The notes under the pieces: model-generated
The model's database searches: none
The model's input: only the letters and a program-made list of their open reading frames with translations
What the model was told of the DNA's origin: nothing
Position numbers and translations under genes: made by a program
In this document: piece by piece, positions 50,917 through 60,700 of the stretch
Layout of the letters: each line of letters opens with the position of its first letter
Numbering within the stretch: the first letter of the stretch is position 1
From: Actinomycetes bacterium
GTDB lineage: Bacteria; Actinomycetota; Actinomycetes; Streptosporangiales; Streptosporangiaceae
NCBI GenBank assembly: GCA_021793235.1
Contig: JAJYTD010000011.1
Span: 47,692 to 111,691 of the forward strand
Direction: 5' to 3'
DNA: 64,000 nucleotides

Positions 50917-53754
50917 CTACTTCTCCCCCGGCAGGAACTGCTCTTTAAGCAGTCCGGTGTTGAGTTCGGCGGTGCGCTCGGCGTCGGTGAGTGTAAGGAC
51001 CGGGAACATCTCCACGTTGAGCACCTTGGCCACCATTTTGAGGAACCGCACCGCGCGGTAGGGCTCCTTGCCCGCCGCCTCCGCGACGCGGCCGACCGGC
51101 AGTTTGGGGGCGGCGCCCCCGGCTTTGGCGAGCACGTCGATGACGGCGGCGACCTCCTTTGCGGCGGGGCCGCGCGGCACCTGCCCGTGGCTGACCTCGA
51201 AGGCGGGCGAGGCGACGACGCGCTCGCCCAGCGAGGGGCCGGCGCGGTCCGCAGGGGTCGGCGCGGGGACCGGTGCCGCCTCATCGGTGTCGAACAGCGC
51301 GCTGTCCTGGGTTGGGACCCTTTTTCTGGTCTTGCGGGCCGGGCCGGTCCGGGCCGGTTGCTCCGGCTGTTCCCGCCGCCCCGGCCGCTCCGCCGGCTCA
51401 AAAGCCTGCCCGGTGCGGGGTTCGGTGGTCAGCGGCTGGGTCCACCAGGCGGGTGCGTGCTGGGTCGGGCGCAGCACCGCCCACCCCGCGGGGGTGAGCG
51501 CGGTGTCGGGCACGAACACCAGGACGGGGATGACCATCTCGGCGGTGGAGATCCCGCCGTGGTAGCCCTCCTTGCGGGAGGTGTAGCGGATGCGTTCGTC
51601 CCAGGGCACCACGATCTGCCCGCCTTCGGCGAGCACCCGGTCCCCGGTGACGAGGAGTTCGCGCTCTCCCGGGGTGCCGGTGCGGTAGCGGGCCGATTCG
51701 CCCTTTCCGATCTTCTGGTTCTCGTCGCGGTCCCACACGTGGCCGTGGTCGGCGGTCAGGACCACCGGACGTCCGGCGCGGGCGGCGGCGTCCAGCAGCG
51801 CGCCGAGTTTGCCGATCTGGTCGACCGTCCACATCCCGTCTTCGGTCCCGCGCCCCTTGCCCAGTGCGTCGTCCACGGTGTTGATCACGGCGGCGACGGC
51901 CCGTTCCGTGCCGCCGATGGCCTCCTGGACGTCTTCGGGCAGCGCGTCGCCCGCATCGGCCCCCAGGTCGCGTTGGTACAGCAGGTCGGCGGGGCGTTTT
52001 CCCCACGCGGTCTGGTTCCACAGGGCGGCGAACCCGGCGCGCTCCTCGCTCTGCCCACCGGTGGCCAGCCGACCGCACAACAGCGAGGTGCGCGAACAGG
52101 TGGTGGTCGAGGGCAGGGTGGCCAGCGCCCCCTCGCGCCCCTTCTCGCTGCGGGCGACCTCGGTGAACCGCCCGCCCGCAGCGATCTGTTCGCCGATCTG
52201 GACGGCGATCTCGGCGCTCATCCCGTCCAGCAGCACGATGAGCGGTGCGCGTTCGGCCGCGAGCGGCCGGGCGATCCGGTGCAGCAGGTTCTCGGCGAGC
52301 AGCAGCTCGTCGGTGTGCGCCGAGACCTCGGTCCAGGCGGCGACGCGCCGGGCGAACGCCTCGTCGAATTCCGCGCGCCGGTCGCGGACCCGCGCGTACA
52401 CCTCGCGGTAGGCCGTGCTCAGCGCCGGGATCTCGGTGTGGGCGAACCGGATCCGGCTGGCCGCCCGGTCGGCCCAGGCGGTGCCGGCCATGTGCGCGGC
52501 GACCCCATCGAGCACGGTGCGCGGCTCGGCGGGCCCGGAGGCGAGCCAGCGCACCAGCCGGACCGCGGCGAGCACGTCGCCGCCCTCACGGGAAGCGGGG
52601 TCGAAGCGGTTGTGCTCCCGCAGCCTGACGAGCGCCTCCTCCACCGGGTCCAGGTCATTGGGCCAGGGGGCGGACATGGGCGGCCGGACGGCGGTGCTGA
52701 TCTCGGCGCCCAGCGCGGCCAGCCGCGCCTGTAGTCCGGTGCTGAGCACCCGGCTGTCCTCGGCGACCCCCTCGGCGCCCAGCGCGGCGAGGATCTCCTC
52801 AGCCCGGTCGCCGGCCTGGACGGAGGCGTCGTGCTCGGCGCCGTCCATCATGCGCAGCAGCACGGCCTCGCTGATTTCGGCGAACCGGGACAGGACGTCG
52901 GAAGGCGGCGCGGGGCTGCCCACGAACCGCTCCTCGGCCCGGATCCGCGCTTCGCGCGCCCCGGGGCGGCCGGCGCGGTCGGCGGCCAGTAGTTCCCGAA
53001 AGACCAGGCCCGCGGGGAGCGCGTCGTGGACCTGGCCCTTGTCCAGCATCCAGAACACCACCTGGGCGACCGCGCCGATCTCCGCTTCGAGATGGGCGCG
53101 CAGCCCCCGGCGCTCCTTGGCGTCCAGCTCGCGGAACCGGGTGACAAGGACCGGCCTGCGGGTCCAGTCGAGCAGGGCGGCGGCGTCGATCCGGTCTCCG
53201 GCCTCCTGGCCGAACCGGATGGCGGCGACGTGCCGCACCGCGTCGTCGAGTTTGAGCACGGCCGTGCCCCTGCGCCATTCGGCGGCGCTGCCGATGTCGC
53301 GCAGCGCCTCGGCCAGCCAGGTCCAGTCCTGGGAGTACAGCCGCGGGTCCAGCATGCGCAGGCCGAGTTCGTCGGCGAGCAGTTCCCAGCTGTTGACCGT
53401 GAACACTTCGTGGCACAGCAGCCGCCCCAGCAGGGAGGGGCCGAGGTCGTCCTCGGAACACGGGGTGAGCAGGACGAGATAGTCGGTATCGGCAACGGGT
53501 CGGCCGAGTTCGGCCAGGACGGCCAGGACGGTCGGTGCGGCCGCGACCCGGGCGCGCACCTGGCGGCCCTGGTGCTCGACGGTGACCTCGTCGGGTCCGT
53601 TCCACTCGGCCGCGGCCCGCAGCGCCACCGCGCGCGCGTGCGAGGGCAGCCAGCCCTTGCCGATCCGCGCCTCTTCCTTCTCCAGCGCCCGCCGCAGCCC
53701 GCCCCTGACGGCCTCGACGGTGACCTGCTGGATCGAGGGCTGTGTGGTGGTCAC
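50917..53754 (-). CDS. pglZ: BREX type 2 phosphatase-superfamily protein PglZ
   Basis: 945 residues. PglZ is the defining BREX protein, of the alkaline phosphatase fold. The nucleophile-side metal motif is APLIVLLDGMSAEIA near residue 505, and the second metal motif is VVLTADHGHVWDRDENQKI near 663, with TTTCSRTSLLCG between. The N-terminal 450 residues are helical and a proline-rich linker (TPADRAGP region) leads to a small winged-helix-like end. It probably is a nuclease- or phosphatase-related antagonist of the kinase step in Pgl. GTG 53754 overlaps the pglY stop. Confidence 0.93.
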   Translation of the reverse strand: MTTTQPSIQQVTVEAVRGGLRRALEKEEARIGKGWLPSHARAVALRAAAEWNGPDEVTVEHQGRQVRARVAAAPTVLAVLAELGRPVADTDYLVLLTPCSEDDLGPSLLGRLLCHEVFTVNSWELLADELGLRMLDPRLYSQDWTWLAEALRDIGSAAEWRRGTAVLKLDDAVRHVAAIRFGQEAGDRIDAAALLDWTRRPVLVTRFRELDAKERRGLRAHLEAEIGAVAQVVFWMLDKGQVHDALPAGLVFRELLAADRAGRPGAREARIRAEERFVGSPAPPSDVLSRFAEISEAVLLRMMDGAEHDASVQAGDRAEEILAALGAEGVAEDSRVLSTGLQARLAALGAEISTAVRPPMSAPWPNDLDPVEEALVRLREHNRFDPASREGGDVLAAVRLVRWLASGPAEPRTVLDGVAAHMAGTAWADRAASRIRFAHTEIPALSTAYREVYARVRDRRAEFDEAFARRVAAWTEVSAHTDELLLAENLLHRIARPLAAERAPLIVLLDGMSAEIAVQIGEQIAAGGRFTEVARSEKGREGALATLPSTTTCSRTSLLCGRLATGGQSEERAGFAALWNQTAWGKRPADLLYQRDLGADAGDALPEDVQEAIGGTERAVAAVINTVDDALGKGRGTEDGMWTVDQIGKLGALLDAAARAGRPVVLTADHGHVWDRDENQKIGKGESARYRTGTPGERELLVTGDRVLAEGGQIVVPWDERIRYTSRKEGYHGGISTAEMVIPVLVFVPDTALTPAGWAVLRPTQHAPAWWTQPLTTEPRTGQAFEPAERPGRREQPEQPARTGPARKTRKRVPTQDSALFDTDEAAPVPAPTPADRAGPSLGERVVASPAFEVSHGQVPRGPAAKEVAAVIDVLAKAGGAAPKLPVGRVAEAAGKEPYRAVRFLKMVAKVLNVEMFPVLTLTDAERTAELNTGLLKEQFLPGEK

Positions 53755-56700
53755 CGGACCACCCGCACCGTGATCTCGACGGTGGCGTCGGCGGAGGCGC
53801 CGAGCTCCTTGCGCAGTTCGGCGATGACCGATACCGGATCGTCGGCGGGCGCGAGCCTGCCGACCGCCTCTGCACCGGGGAGGGTGACGCGCCCACCGCC
53901 CGGCGTGCCGCCTTCCTCGTCCTGCTGCCGACCGGTTGTTCCCGGGCGCACGACCGGCGGCGGGTCCTTCCGCGTCAGCGCCTTCCTGATCAGCGCGACC
54001 GCCTCGGCCGACACCGCGTCCAGTTCGGTGGCGAGCTTCTTCTGCTGCTCGTTGTGCCGGGCGGCGGTGGCCAGCCGCTCCAGCAGCCGGGCCGCTTCGC
54101 CCGCGTGTTCGCCGCCGCTGTCGGCCAGGTCGGCCAGGGTCTCGAAGTTGCCCCAGCCGGTGGTCTCCAGCGCCGTGGCCACCGCCCCGGCCGCGGCCAT
54201 GCTGACCCGGTAGACCTCGCCTTCGCGCGGCAGGTCGGCCCGTGCCAGGGCGGCCACCAGCTCGGTGTCGTCGGTGAGCCCGCGCAGCTTCGTCAGCAGC
54301 TCGTAGGTGGCCCGCGCGGTCTCCAGGCGCGGCGACTCCTCGTCCAGGCCCAGCAGGTCGGCGCGCTTCTCCAACTGGGTGAGCAGCGCCTCGGTCCCGG
54401 CCAGCCACGTGGTGCCCTGGTCCTTGAGCCGTTCGGCGAGCCGCTGCACGGCGCGGGCGTTGAGCACCGGCTGCCGGGGCAGGCGGAAGACCTGCTCGGC
54501 GCGGCGGTTGGCGAGGTCGAAGTCTCCTTCCGAGGGCAGCGCTTGGCGGCGCAGCACGATGTCGCCTTCGAGCTTGCCGATCCCGACGTCGGTGTAGCGC
54601 TTGCCCGCCCGGGTGAAGGCGCGGTCGGACTGCACCGCGTACACGAGCACGAGCAGGTCCACGATCTCGGGCGGCAGCCCCTTGCCCTCCTCGCGTTCGG
54701 TGATCCACCGCTTGAGGTCGCGCACCCGGATCTCGGTGGTGTCGGGCTGGGCGGTGCGGGCGGCCTCGTCCAGCGCGGTCAGCCAGGTGTCGCGCAGCAC
54801 GAACACTTCGCTGACCTGGGCGATCCCCAGGTTGTGGGCGACCCGGTACAGGGCGTTGGTCTCGCCTTTGGCGGGCTCGTAGCGCTGGAGCCGGTCGGCC
54901 TTGGCCGCCTCCACCGCCTGCAGTACGGCGGTGAGGTCGGGGCGGCGCACCTCGGGCACGGATCCGGTGGGCGCGGCGAACGTGGGGTGTTCGGGGTAGA
55001 GGTGGTCCAGGAGCCGCCCGGCGATGCGCTGGAGGGCGTCGCCCAGCCTGCTGCCCGCTTCGACGCGGATGCGCACGTTGGGCGGCAGCGCCTCGATGTG
55101 CTCGTCGATACCGTGCCCGAAGTCGGTGTCGTTGCGGCGGTCGGCCCCGTAGGCGCCGCGCAGCAGTCCGCGCAGCCGGATCTCGATCTGGGACGCCTGG
55201 TGTTCGAGCTGTTCGCGCGCCTCGCGCCGGTCCGCCGAACTCCAGTCGGGGGCCTTCTCCTCGATGACGCCGGGCTGGAGCAGGTGCTCCATCATCAGCA
55301 GCCGCCGCGCGTCCTGCTGCCGGGCCGGCGACAGGAAGTGCGGGATCCAGGTGAGGGTGGCCGGGGGGTCGGTGAACTCCTCGCGCAGGGCCTGCACCCG
55401 CTGGCGGTCCTCGGCCGGGTTGTGGTCGCCTTCGTCGAAGGGGTAGTCGATGACGACGCGCAGCGCGCCCGGCGCCTCGGGCACGAACCGCTGGCGCATC
55501 AGCGAGTCCTCGGAGCGGATGTTGCCGAAGTCGAGTTCGACGGTGCGGCGGGTGCCGCGCCACAGGAGCGAGGTGCGCGCGGCGTCGGGTTCCAGCCCCA
55601 TCTCCTGCCACATCAGCCGTTTGAACAGCCGCCGCAGCGCCTGGTCGTTGGCTGCGGTGTAGCTGGTGCGCATCAGCGACTCGGTGTCCACGCGCAGCAG
55701 GTTGAGCGTGATGGTGGGGTTGGTGTCCTCCACCCCGACCCGGACCTCGCCGAACTGGGCGTTGAGTTCGCGGAAGAACTGGGCGACGCGGGCGATGTCC
55801 TGGCCGGTGCGCCGGGCCGGGATGATGCCGTGGTTCAGCGCGATGAGCCGCCCGGCGGTGAGCTCCTTGAGGGCCGGCACGGTGGGCACCAGCGCCGCCA
55901 GCAGCAGCGTCTTGACCAGCAGGTCCTCGGCGCGGAAGGGGTGGCGCACCTCCAGGCCGCCGGTGTCGTCCTCGCCCATGCCGTGCCGCAGCAGCAGCCA
56001 GGGCCGGACCCGGTCGCGGTAGAAGGCGCGGATCTTGCCGTACTCGGCGCTGAGCCGGTCGTGGAAGGGCCGGTCCTCGCCCTCGACAAGGACGTCCAGC
56101 ACCGCGCCCATCGGCACGAGCTGCCCCACGGGCAGGGTGGACCGGTGGTTGATCAGCAGTTGGCGCATCAGTTTGAGCGCGCTGCGCTGGCGCTGCAACG
56201 CCCCGGACAGGTCGACCATGACGTGCAGCAGCGCGGGGCTGAACGGGTACAGCGCGCGGAAGTCGTCCCAGGTGTCGGCGTCGCCACCCTCGGCGTCCAG
56301 CAGGGTGTCGCGCACTTCGGGCCGGGCGTTGACCATGCGTTCGAACGCGGTGCTGATCTCGTCGGCCGCTTCGGGGGTGCGGGGGCGCAGCAGCCGGTGC
56401 CGGACGACCTCGGTGAGGTTGCGGTCCTCCAGGCCGATGTGTCCGAAGCGGCCGTCCCAGTACGTGAGGGTCTGGGTGACGCCTTCGGTTCCGCCGGAGA
56501 TCCCCACGAGGTCGCGCAGGTCGCGCTGGCGCGGCACGAAGCTGATGATGGGTGCGGGCCGGTAGCTCTCGGAGGACTCCACGAGCTTGGCGATCTTCTG
56601 CACCTCTTCGCTGACGCGGCTCTCGTCGCCGATGAACTTGGTGAACCGCAGGATCAGCTCGTCCAGGAGGAGGATCACGGCGTCGCAGCCGAGTTCCTCC

Positions 56701-57521
56701 TTGGCGTGGCGGCTGATGACCGACAGCCCGTCGTCGAGGGTGACGAAGGCTTCGGCGTCGCCGTGCACGGTGTCGGCGTAGCGTTTGAAGTGGCTCTTGA
56801 GCAGGGCGCTGATGAGTTTGCGGCGCAGCGTGAGCGCGTCCTCGTCGGTGCTCACCGGCGAGACGGCCAGCGCCTGGTCGAGGAGCTGCGGCGTCCACTC
56901 GGCGGTGGTGGCCCACCGGCCCCAGGCCCCGCTGGAGCCGGAGCCCCCGGCCCCGGGCAGTTCTTTGATGAACGCCTCGTCGCCGAGTGTGGCGCGCAGG
57001 TCGCGGGCATCGGCCAGCAGCCCCTCGGACCGGTAGACCGGCGGGACGGGCGCCTCGGGGTGGTTGCGCTGCACGTAGCGGACGTAGCCGCCCAGGATCG
57101 CGGACTCGATGGAGTCGGCGTCCACGAGGTGGCTGGTGACGAGCAGGAACTTCTTGCCGTCCAGCCAGTCGTCGTGCTTGGCCAGGATGGTGGGCATCCG
57201 CTCGACGCCGCGGACGGCGGGATCGTGGCGCAGGACGGCGTGCAGCACCGCCATGAAGTGGCTCTTGCCCGAGCCGAACGAGCCGTTGAGGTAGGTGGCC
57301 CGCGACTGCCCCTTGGCCAGCGCGCCCTTGACGGTGTCGAGCGCTTCGCCGAAGCACCGCTCCAACTGGGGGGTGACGACGTAGTCCCGCACGGCCTGGG
57401 CCGCCTGCCGCTCGACCCCGTCGGAGACCTTGAACACGAGGTCGCCGTCGTGGACGGCCTCGGGGATGTCGATGAGGTCGCCGATGAACCGCTTGCCGTC
57501 AGAGCCGGGGGGAGGAGTCAT
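53751..57521 (-). CDS. pglY: BREX type 2 ATPase PglY
   Basis: 1256 residues. The P-loop NGSFGSGKSHFMAVLHAVL lies near residue 77, and VILLLDELILRF supplies Walker B. SHFKRYADTVHGDAEAF, FVPRQRDLRDLVG and a long C-terminal half with coiled segments follow in the order of PglY/BrxC-type ATPases. PglY is required for Pgl-type phage growth limitation in Streptomyces. ATG 57521 is preferred; GTG at 57545 would add eight residues. The stop overlaps pglZ by 4 nt. 196 bp separate it from pglX, and this gap holds a family B hairpin. Confidence 0.93.
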   Translation of the reverse strand: MTPPPGSDGKRFIGDLIDIPEAVHDGDLVFKVSDGVERQAAQAVRDYVVTPQLERCFGEALDTVKGALAKGQSRATYLNGSFGSGKSHFMAVLHAVLRHDPAVRGVERMPTILAKHDDWLDGKKFLLVTSHLVDADSIESAILGGYVRYVQRNHPEAPVPPVYRSEGLLADARDLRATLGDEAFIKELPGAGGSGSSGAWGRWATTAEWTPQLLDQALAVSPVSTDEDALTLRRKLISALLKSHFKRYADTVHGDAEAFVTLDDGLSVISRHAKEELGCDAVILLLDELILRFTKFIGDESRVSEEVQKIAKLVESSESYRPAPIISFVPRQRDLRDLVGISGGTEGVTQTLTYWDGRFGHIGLEDRNLTEVVRHRLLRPRTPEAADEISTAFERMVNARPEVRDTLLDAEGGDADTWDDFRALYPFSPALLHVMVDLSGALQRQRSALKLMRQLLINHRSTLPVGQLVPMGAVLDVLVEGEDRPFHDRLSAEYGKIRAFYRDRVRPWLLLRHGMGEDDTGGLEVRHPFRAEDLLVKTLLLAALVPTVPALKELTAGRLIALNHGIIPARRTGQDIARVAQFFRELNAQFGEVRVGVEDTNPTITLNLLRVDTESLMRTSYTAANDQALRRLFKRLMWQEMGLEPDAARTSLLWRGTRRTVELDFGNIRSEDSLMRQRFVPEAPGALRVVIDYPFDEGDHNPAEDRQRVQALREEFTDPPATLTWIPHFLSPARQQDARRLLMMEHLLQPGVIEEKAPDWSSADRREAREQLEHQASQIEIRLRGLLRGAYGADRRNDTDFGHGIDEHIEALPPNVRIRVEAGSRLGDALQRIAGRLLDHLYPEHPTFAAPTGSVPEVRRPDLTAVLQAVEAAKADRLQRYEPAKGETNALYRVAHNLGIAQVSEVFVLRDTWLTALDEAARTAQPDTTEIRVRDLKRWITEREEGKGLPPEIVDLLVLVYAVQSDRAFTRAGKRYTDVGIGKLEGDIVLRRQALPSEGDFDLANRRAEQVFRLPRQPVLNARAVQRLAERLKDQGTTWLAGTEALLTQLEKRADLLGLDEESPRLETARATYELLTKLRGLTDDTELVAALARADLPREGEVYRVSMAAAGAVATALETTGWGNFETLADLADSGGEHAGEAARLLERLATAARHNEQQKKLATELDAVSAEAVALIRKALTRKDPPPVVRPGTTGRQQDEEGGTPGGGRVTLPGAEAVGRLAPADDPVSVIAELRKELGASADATVEITVRVVR

Positions 57522-57656
57522 CGCCTGGCGGAACCCTTCTGACACACGTGGGGAAGCACAATGCGCCCGGCGCGGAACCCGCCGGACGCGCAATACACCT
57601 ATTCAACAGTATTGCCCCGGCCGGAGACAGGGACCTGCGGCCGCAACCCGCCAGGC

Positions 57657-57697
57657 TGCGGCAATGGGGCGCAGCGAGGGGGTGCCCCATTGCCGCA
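57657..57697. repeat. Family B palindromic repeat, copy 2
   Basis: Perfect 14-bp arms TGCGGCAATGGGGC (57657-57670) and GCCCCATTGCCGCA (57684-57697), 13-base loop. It lies inside the BREX operon between pglX and pglY, where a hairpin could lower readthrough from pglX into the ATPase genes. Confidence 0.85.
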
Positions 57698-57717
57698 ACC
57701 CTGGGGAGGCGCCCCGA

Positions 57718-60700
57718 CTACCCCTTCGTGCGGCGGCCCCGTGTGGGGGCGGCGGGCCGCCACGCCTCCATGTCGGAGGGGGTCACCCCCGTGTCGTTCA
57801 TCAGCTCTTCCAGATCCTGGGTGATGTAGTCGGCCATGCTCTGCCCGTACTCGTCGGGGTCGGAGTGCCACTGCCGCACCCACGGCATCAGTTCGGCGAT
57901 CCCGGCCAGCAGCGGCGTCATCTTCTCCTTCTCCCCGGCCCAGTCGTGCTCCTCGGCCCGGTCGATCGCCAGCGTGGCCAGCGCCTCGGCCTGCTCGGCA
58001 TGGTTCCACCCGGCCCACCCCAGAACGAGGGAGGTGTCCTGCTCGGTCTCTGCGCCCGGGTAGGACACGAACCGCTCCTTGGGCACGTCGAGCTTGCCGC
58101 GGTTGGCCCAGTAGGCGGTCGTGCGGAAGTCTGCGGAGGTGTACTTCGGCGGGACCGGGATGGGCGGGGACAGCCGCTTCTCCGGCTCGCCCTCGGCACG
58201 GTCGGCGTTGAGCGCGTCCTCCTCGCGCTGCAAGTCCCAGACGTGCTCCCACTCTTTGCGTTTGCGCAGCCCGGACTCCTTGTAGCGCAGCGCGGCAAGG
58301 TAGGGCACGTGCTCGGTCGCCACGATCTCCGCGACCACGTCGGCGAAGTCCTTGTCGGGGTCGTAGAGGCCGGCCACCTCCACGACCTCGGGATGAAGAT
58401 CGCGCAGCCGGTTGCCCAAGCCGAGGATGGAAAGGGCGTGGGGCCGCGACTCCCCCTGGTCGTCGACCCGGAACCAGAGATCGCGGTCCTCGCACCGGTC
58501 CAGCAGCCAGGACTTGAGGGCGGCCTTCTCCTTTTTCTCCCACGGCTCGGCCTGCCACCGCCGCTTGCACTCGGGCCGCTCGATGAGCGCGATGTCCTTG
58601 CGGGATTCGATAACCTCGATCCGTCGCTCCACGACCTTCTTATAGTCCTCGGACCAGCGGGAGGGGACCTCAGTGATGGGGGTGGAGCCGTGCCGGTTGA
58701 ACCACTCCGTGCTGGCCTCGCCCGCCGCCATCTTGCGCGCGAGCACGATCTCAAAGGCCCGCTCCCCCAGGTTGATGCCGGGAACATCAGCGGTGTCGGG
58801 GACGACCAGTTCGGCGTGCTCGGCGTCGGTAATGAGACCGTAGCGGTGGTAGACGTCCCAGTCGAGCTCCTCTTGCAGCGCGATCATCCGGGAGCGGGTG
58901 GTGGTGTATTCGGCGTGGGCGTCGTTGAGACGGAAGCGGGTGGGGGTGGCGGCTTCCGCAACAGCAGAGGGTTCGAGAGCGGAAAGGCGCTGGGCGAGAG
59001 AATCGAGTTCTTTGGCGCGAGAAAGGGGGAAGGTGGAGGGGAGGGGGAATTCCTGGAGTTTAGTTCCGGTGAATTCGTATCGGTGCTCCCAAAGCTCATC
59101 CGAGATACCGCCTCCGATGCCACCATTTCCCTTACTCTGGCTCACCTGCTTCAGCCAGAAGCACGCCGTCGAGGAGTTCAGCACCCCGAGCAGCTCCAAG
59201 TGCTGATCCTCAGTGGCGTCCGCGGGAAGTTTGATCACGGGTGCGGACTGCTTGAAGACCTTGCCCCCGCGGTCCAGCACGAAGTGGTTGTGGGTGGCGA
59301 CGAACGCGAAGGTGATCGACCACTTATGCGCTTTCTCATCTCTGGGAAGTTGATGCCACTCATACCATGGACGACCCTGCCCAAAGTAAGTATTCCCACC
59401 GAAAGTAGCGCGATTTCCCAGAGTGGAACGAAATCTCCATAGATATTTGGCAATCGAAAGAACATCAAGATCCAAAAGATTACGGTCACCATCATAGGGA
59501 AAGAAGATTGAATCTAGCGAATCTTCCCCCCAATCCCGAATGTCTTCCCCCGAAGAAATAGGACTAAATAGAGCACTATCCCCAGCGATACGCATCCACT
59601 GCCCAGAATTCATTTGCATAGCTTCATCGGCATGGGTCATACCGATAAAACCAATTCGATAAATCAGCTCTGATGTCTTCTGACCTGACTTCTCAATTTC
59701 TTCCTGGAGTTCAGCAGCGCCACCACCACCCAAGCTCCATGGATGGTCCTTGAAGCTCTCCCATGGCAGGTCGTCAACGCTCACCCACTCGCTCTCGCTT
59801 CCGGGGCGCTTCACCTGGTCAACGATCGCGGACCAAACTAGTCCTTCAGCAGGGTTTTCCGGCTGAGAGGGCTCTCCCCGGATTCCCAAGACTGCCCGGA
59901 CGCTGGCCTTGTGCGAGTTCTTCATGTTCTGCCCGATGAGGATGACCGTCGGTGTCCCATGGCCGGGGATGTAGGCACCGGAAGTGTCGATGATGTGGGT
60001 CAGCCGGACCTCATCGCGGAAGAATTCCTGGATGAGCTTCTTGCCGAACTCGCGTTTCATGAACGAGTTCGCGGTGATCTGGCCGACGAACCCTGCCCCC
60101 ACCCGATCGCCACCGGCTCGCTTCGCCAAATCGAAGAACCGCTCGGCAAAGGGCACCGACAGGGCGTAGGTTCCTGAGCAAGTGGCGTAGCGGTCCCGGT
60201 AGTTCTGGTTCTCCTGTTTGTCCTTGACCGTGATGTAGGGCGGGTTGCCCACCACCGCGTGGTAGCTGCCGGTCCCGAGCAGGTCGTACTTGGCGTAGTC
60301 GTAGACGTCCTCGGTGGCGTAACGGTGGACCTCTTCTTCATCGAACAGGCTGGTCTTACGTCCCGGTGCCCCCCGGCCATGGATCAGCGAATCCCCGGTG
60401 GCCACCACAATCGGCCAATCAGGATTCCCTGCGGACAGGGTGGTGATGCCGCCTTGTTTCATGGCGGCGATCAGCAGCCGGAAGCGGGCGATGGCCACGG
60501 CGAAGGGGTTCTTGTCCACCCCGTGGACACTGCGCAGACTGCGGGCGATCAGGTCCCAGTCCGAGACCCCCGGTTCCTCATCACGCCACTTCTCCAACAG
60601 TCGATGGAAGGCCCCCAGCAGAAAGTGCCCCGACCCGCAGGTCGGGTCGATCAGCCGAAAACCCTTGCTCTTGGCCTGGTAGATCCTGTTGCCGTCGAGC

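Noticed and set aside
50917..57357. Open minus-strand frame of 2146 codons read as one protein
   Set aside because: Only the 3' part (from GTG 53754) is pglZ; the upstream two thirds is an off-frame reading of pglY.
53742..57542. Open frame of 1266 codons on the plus strand
   Set aside because: Antisense shadow of pglY, rich in Gly/Val/Leu/Gln with no family text and no ribosome-binding site.
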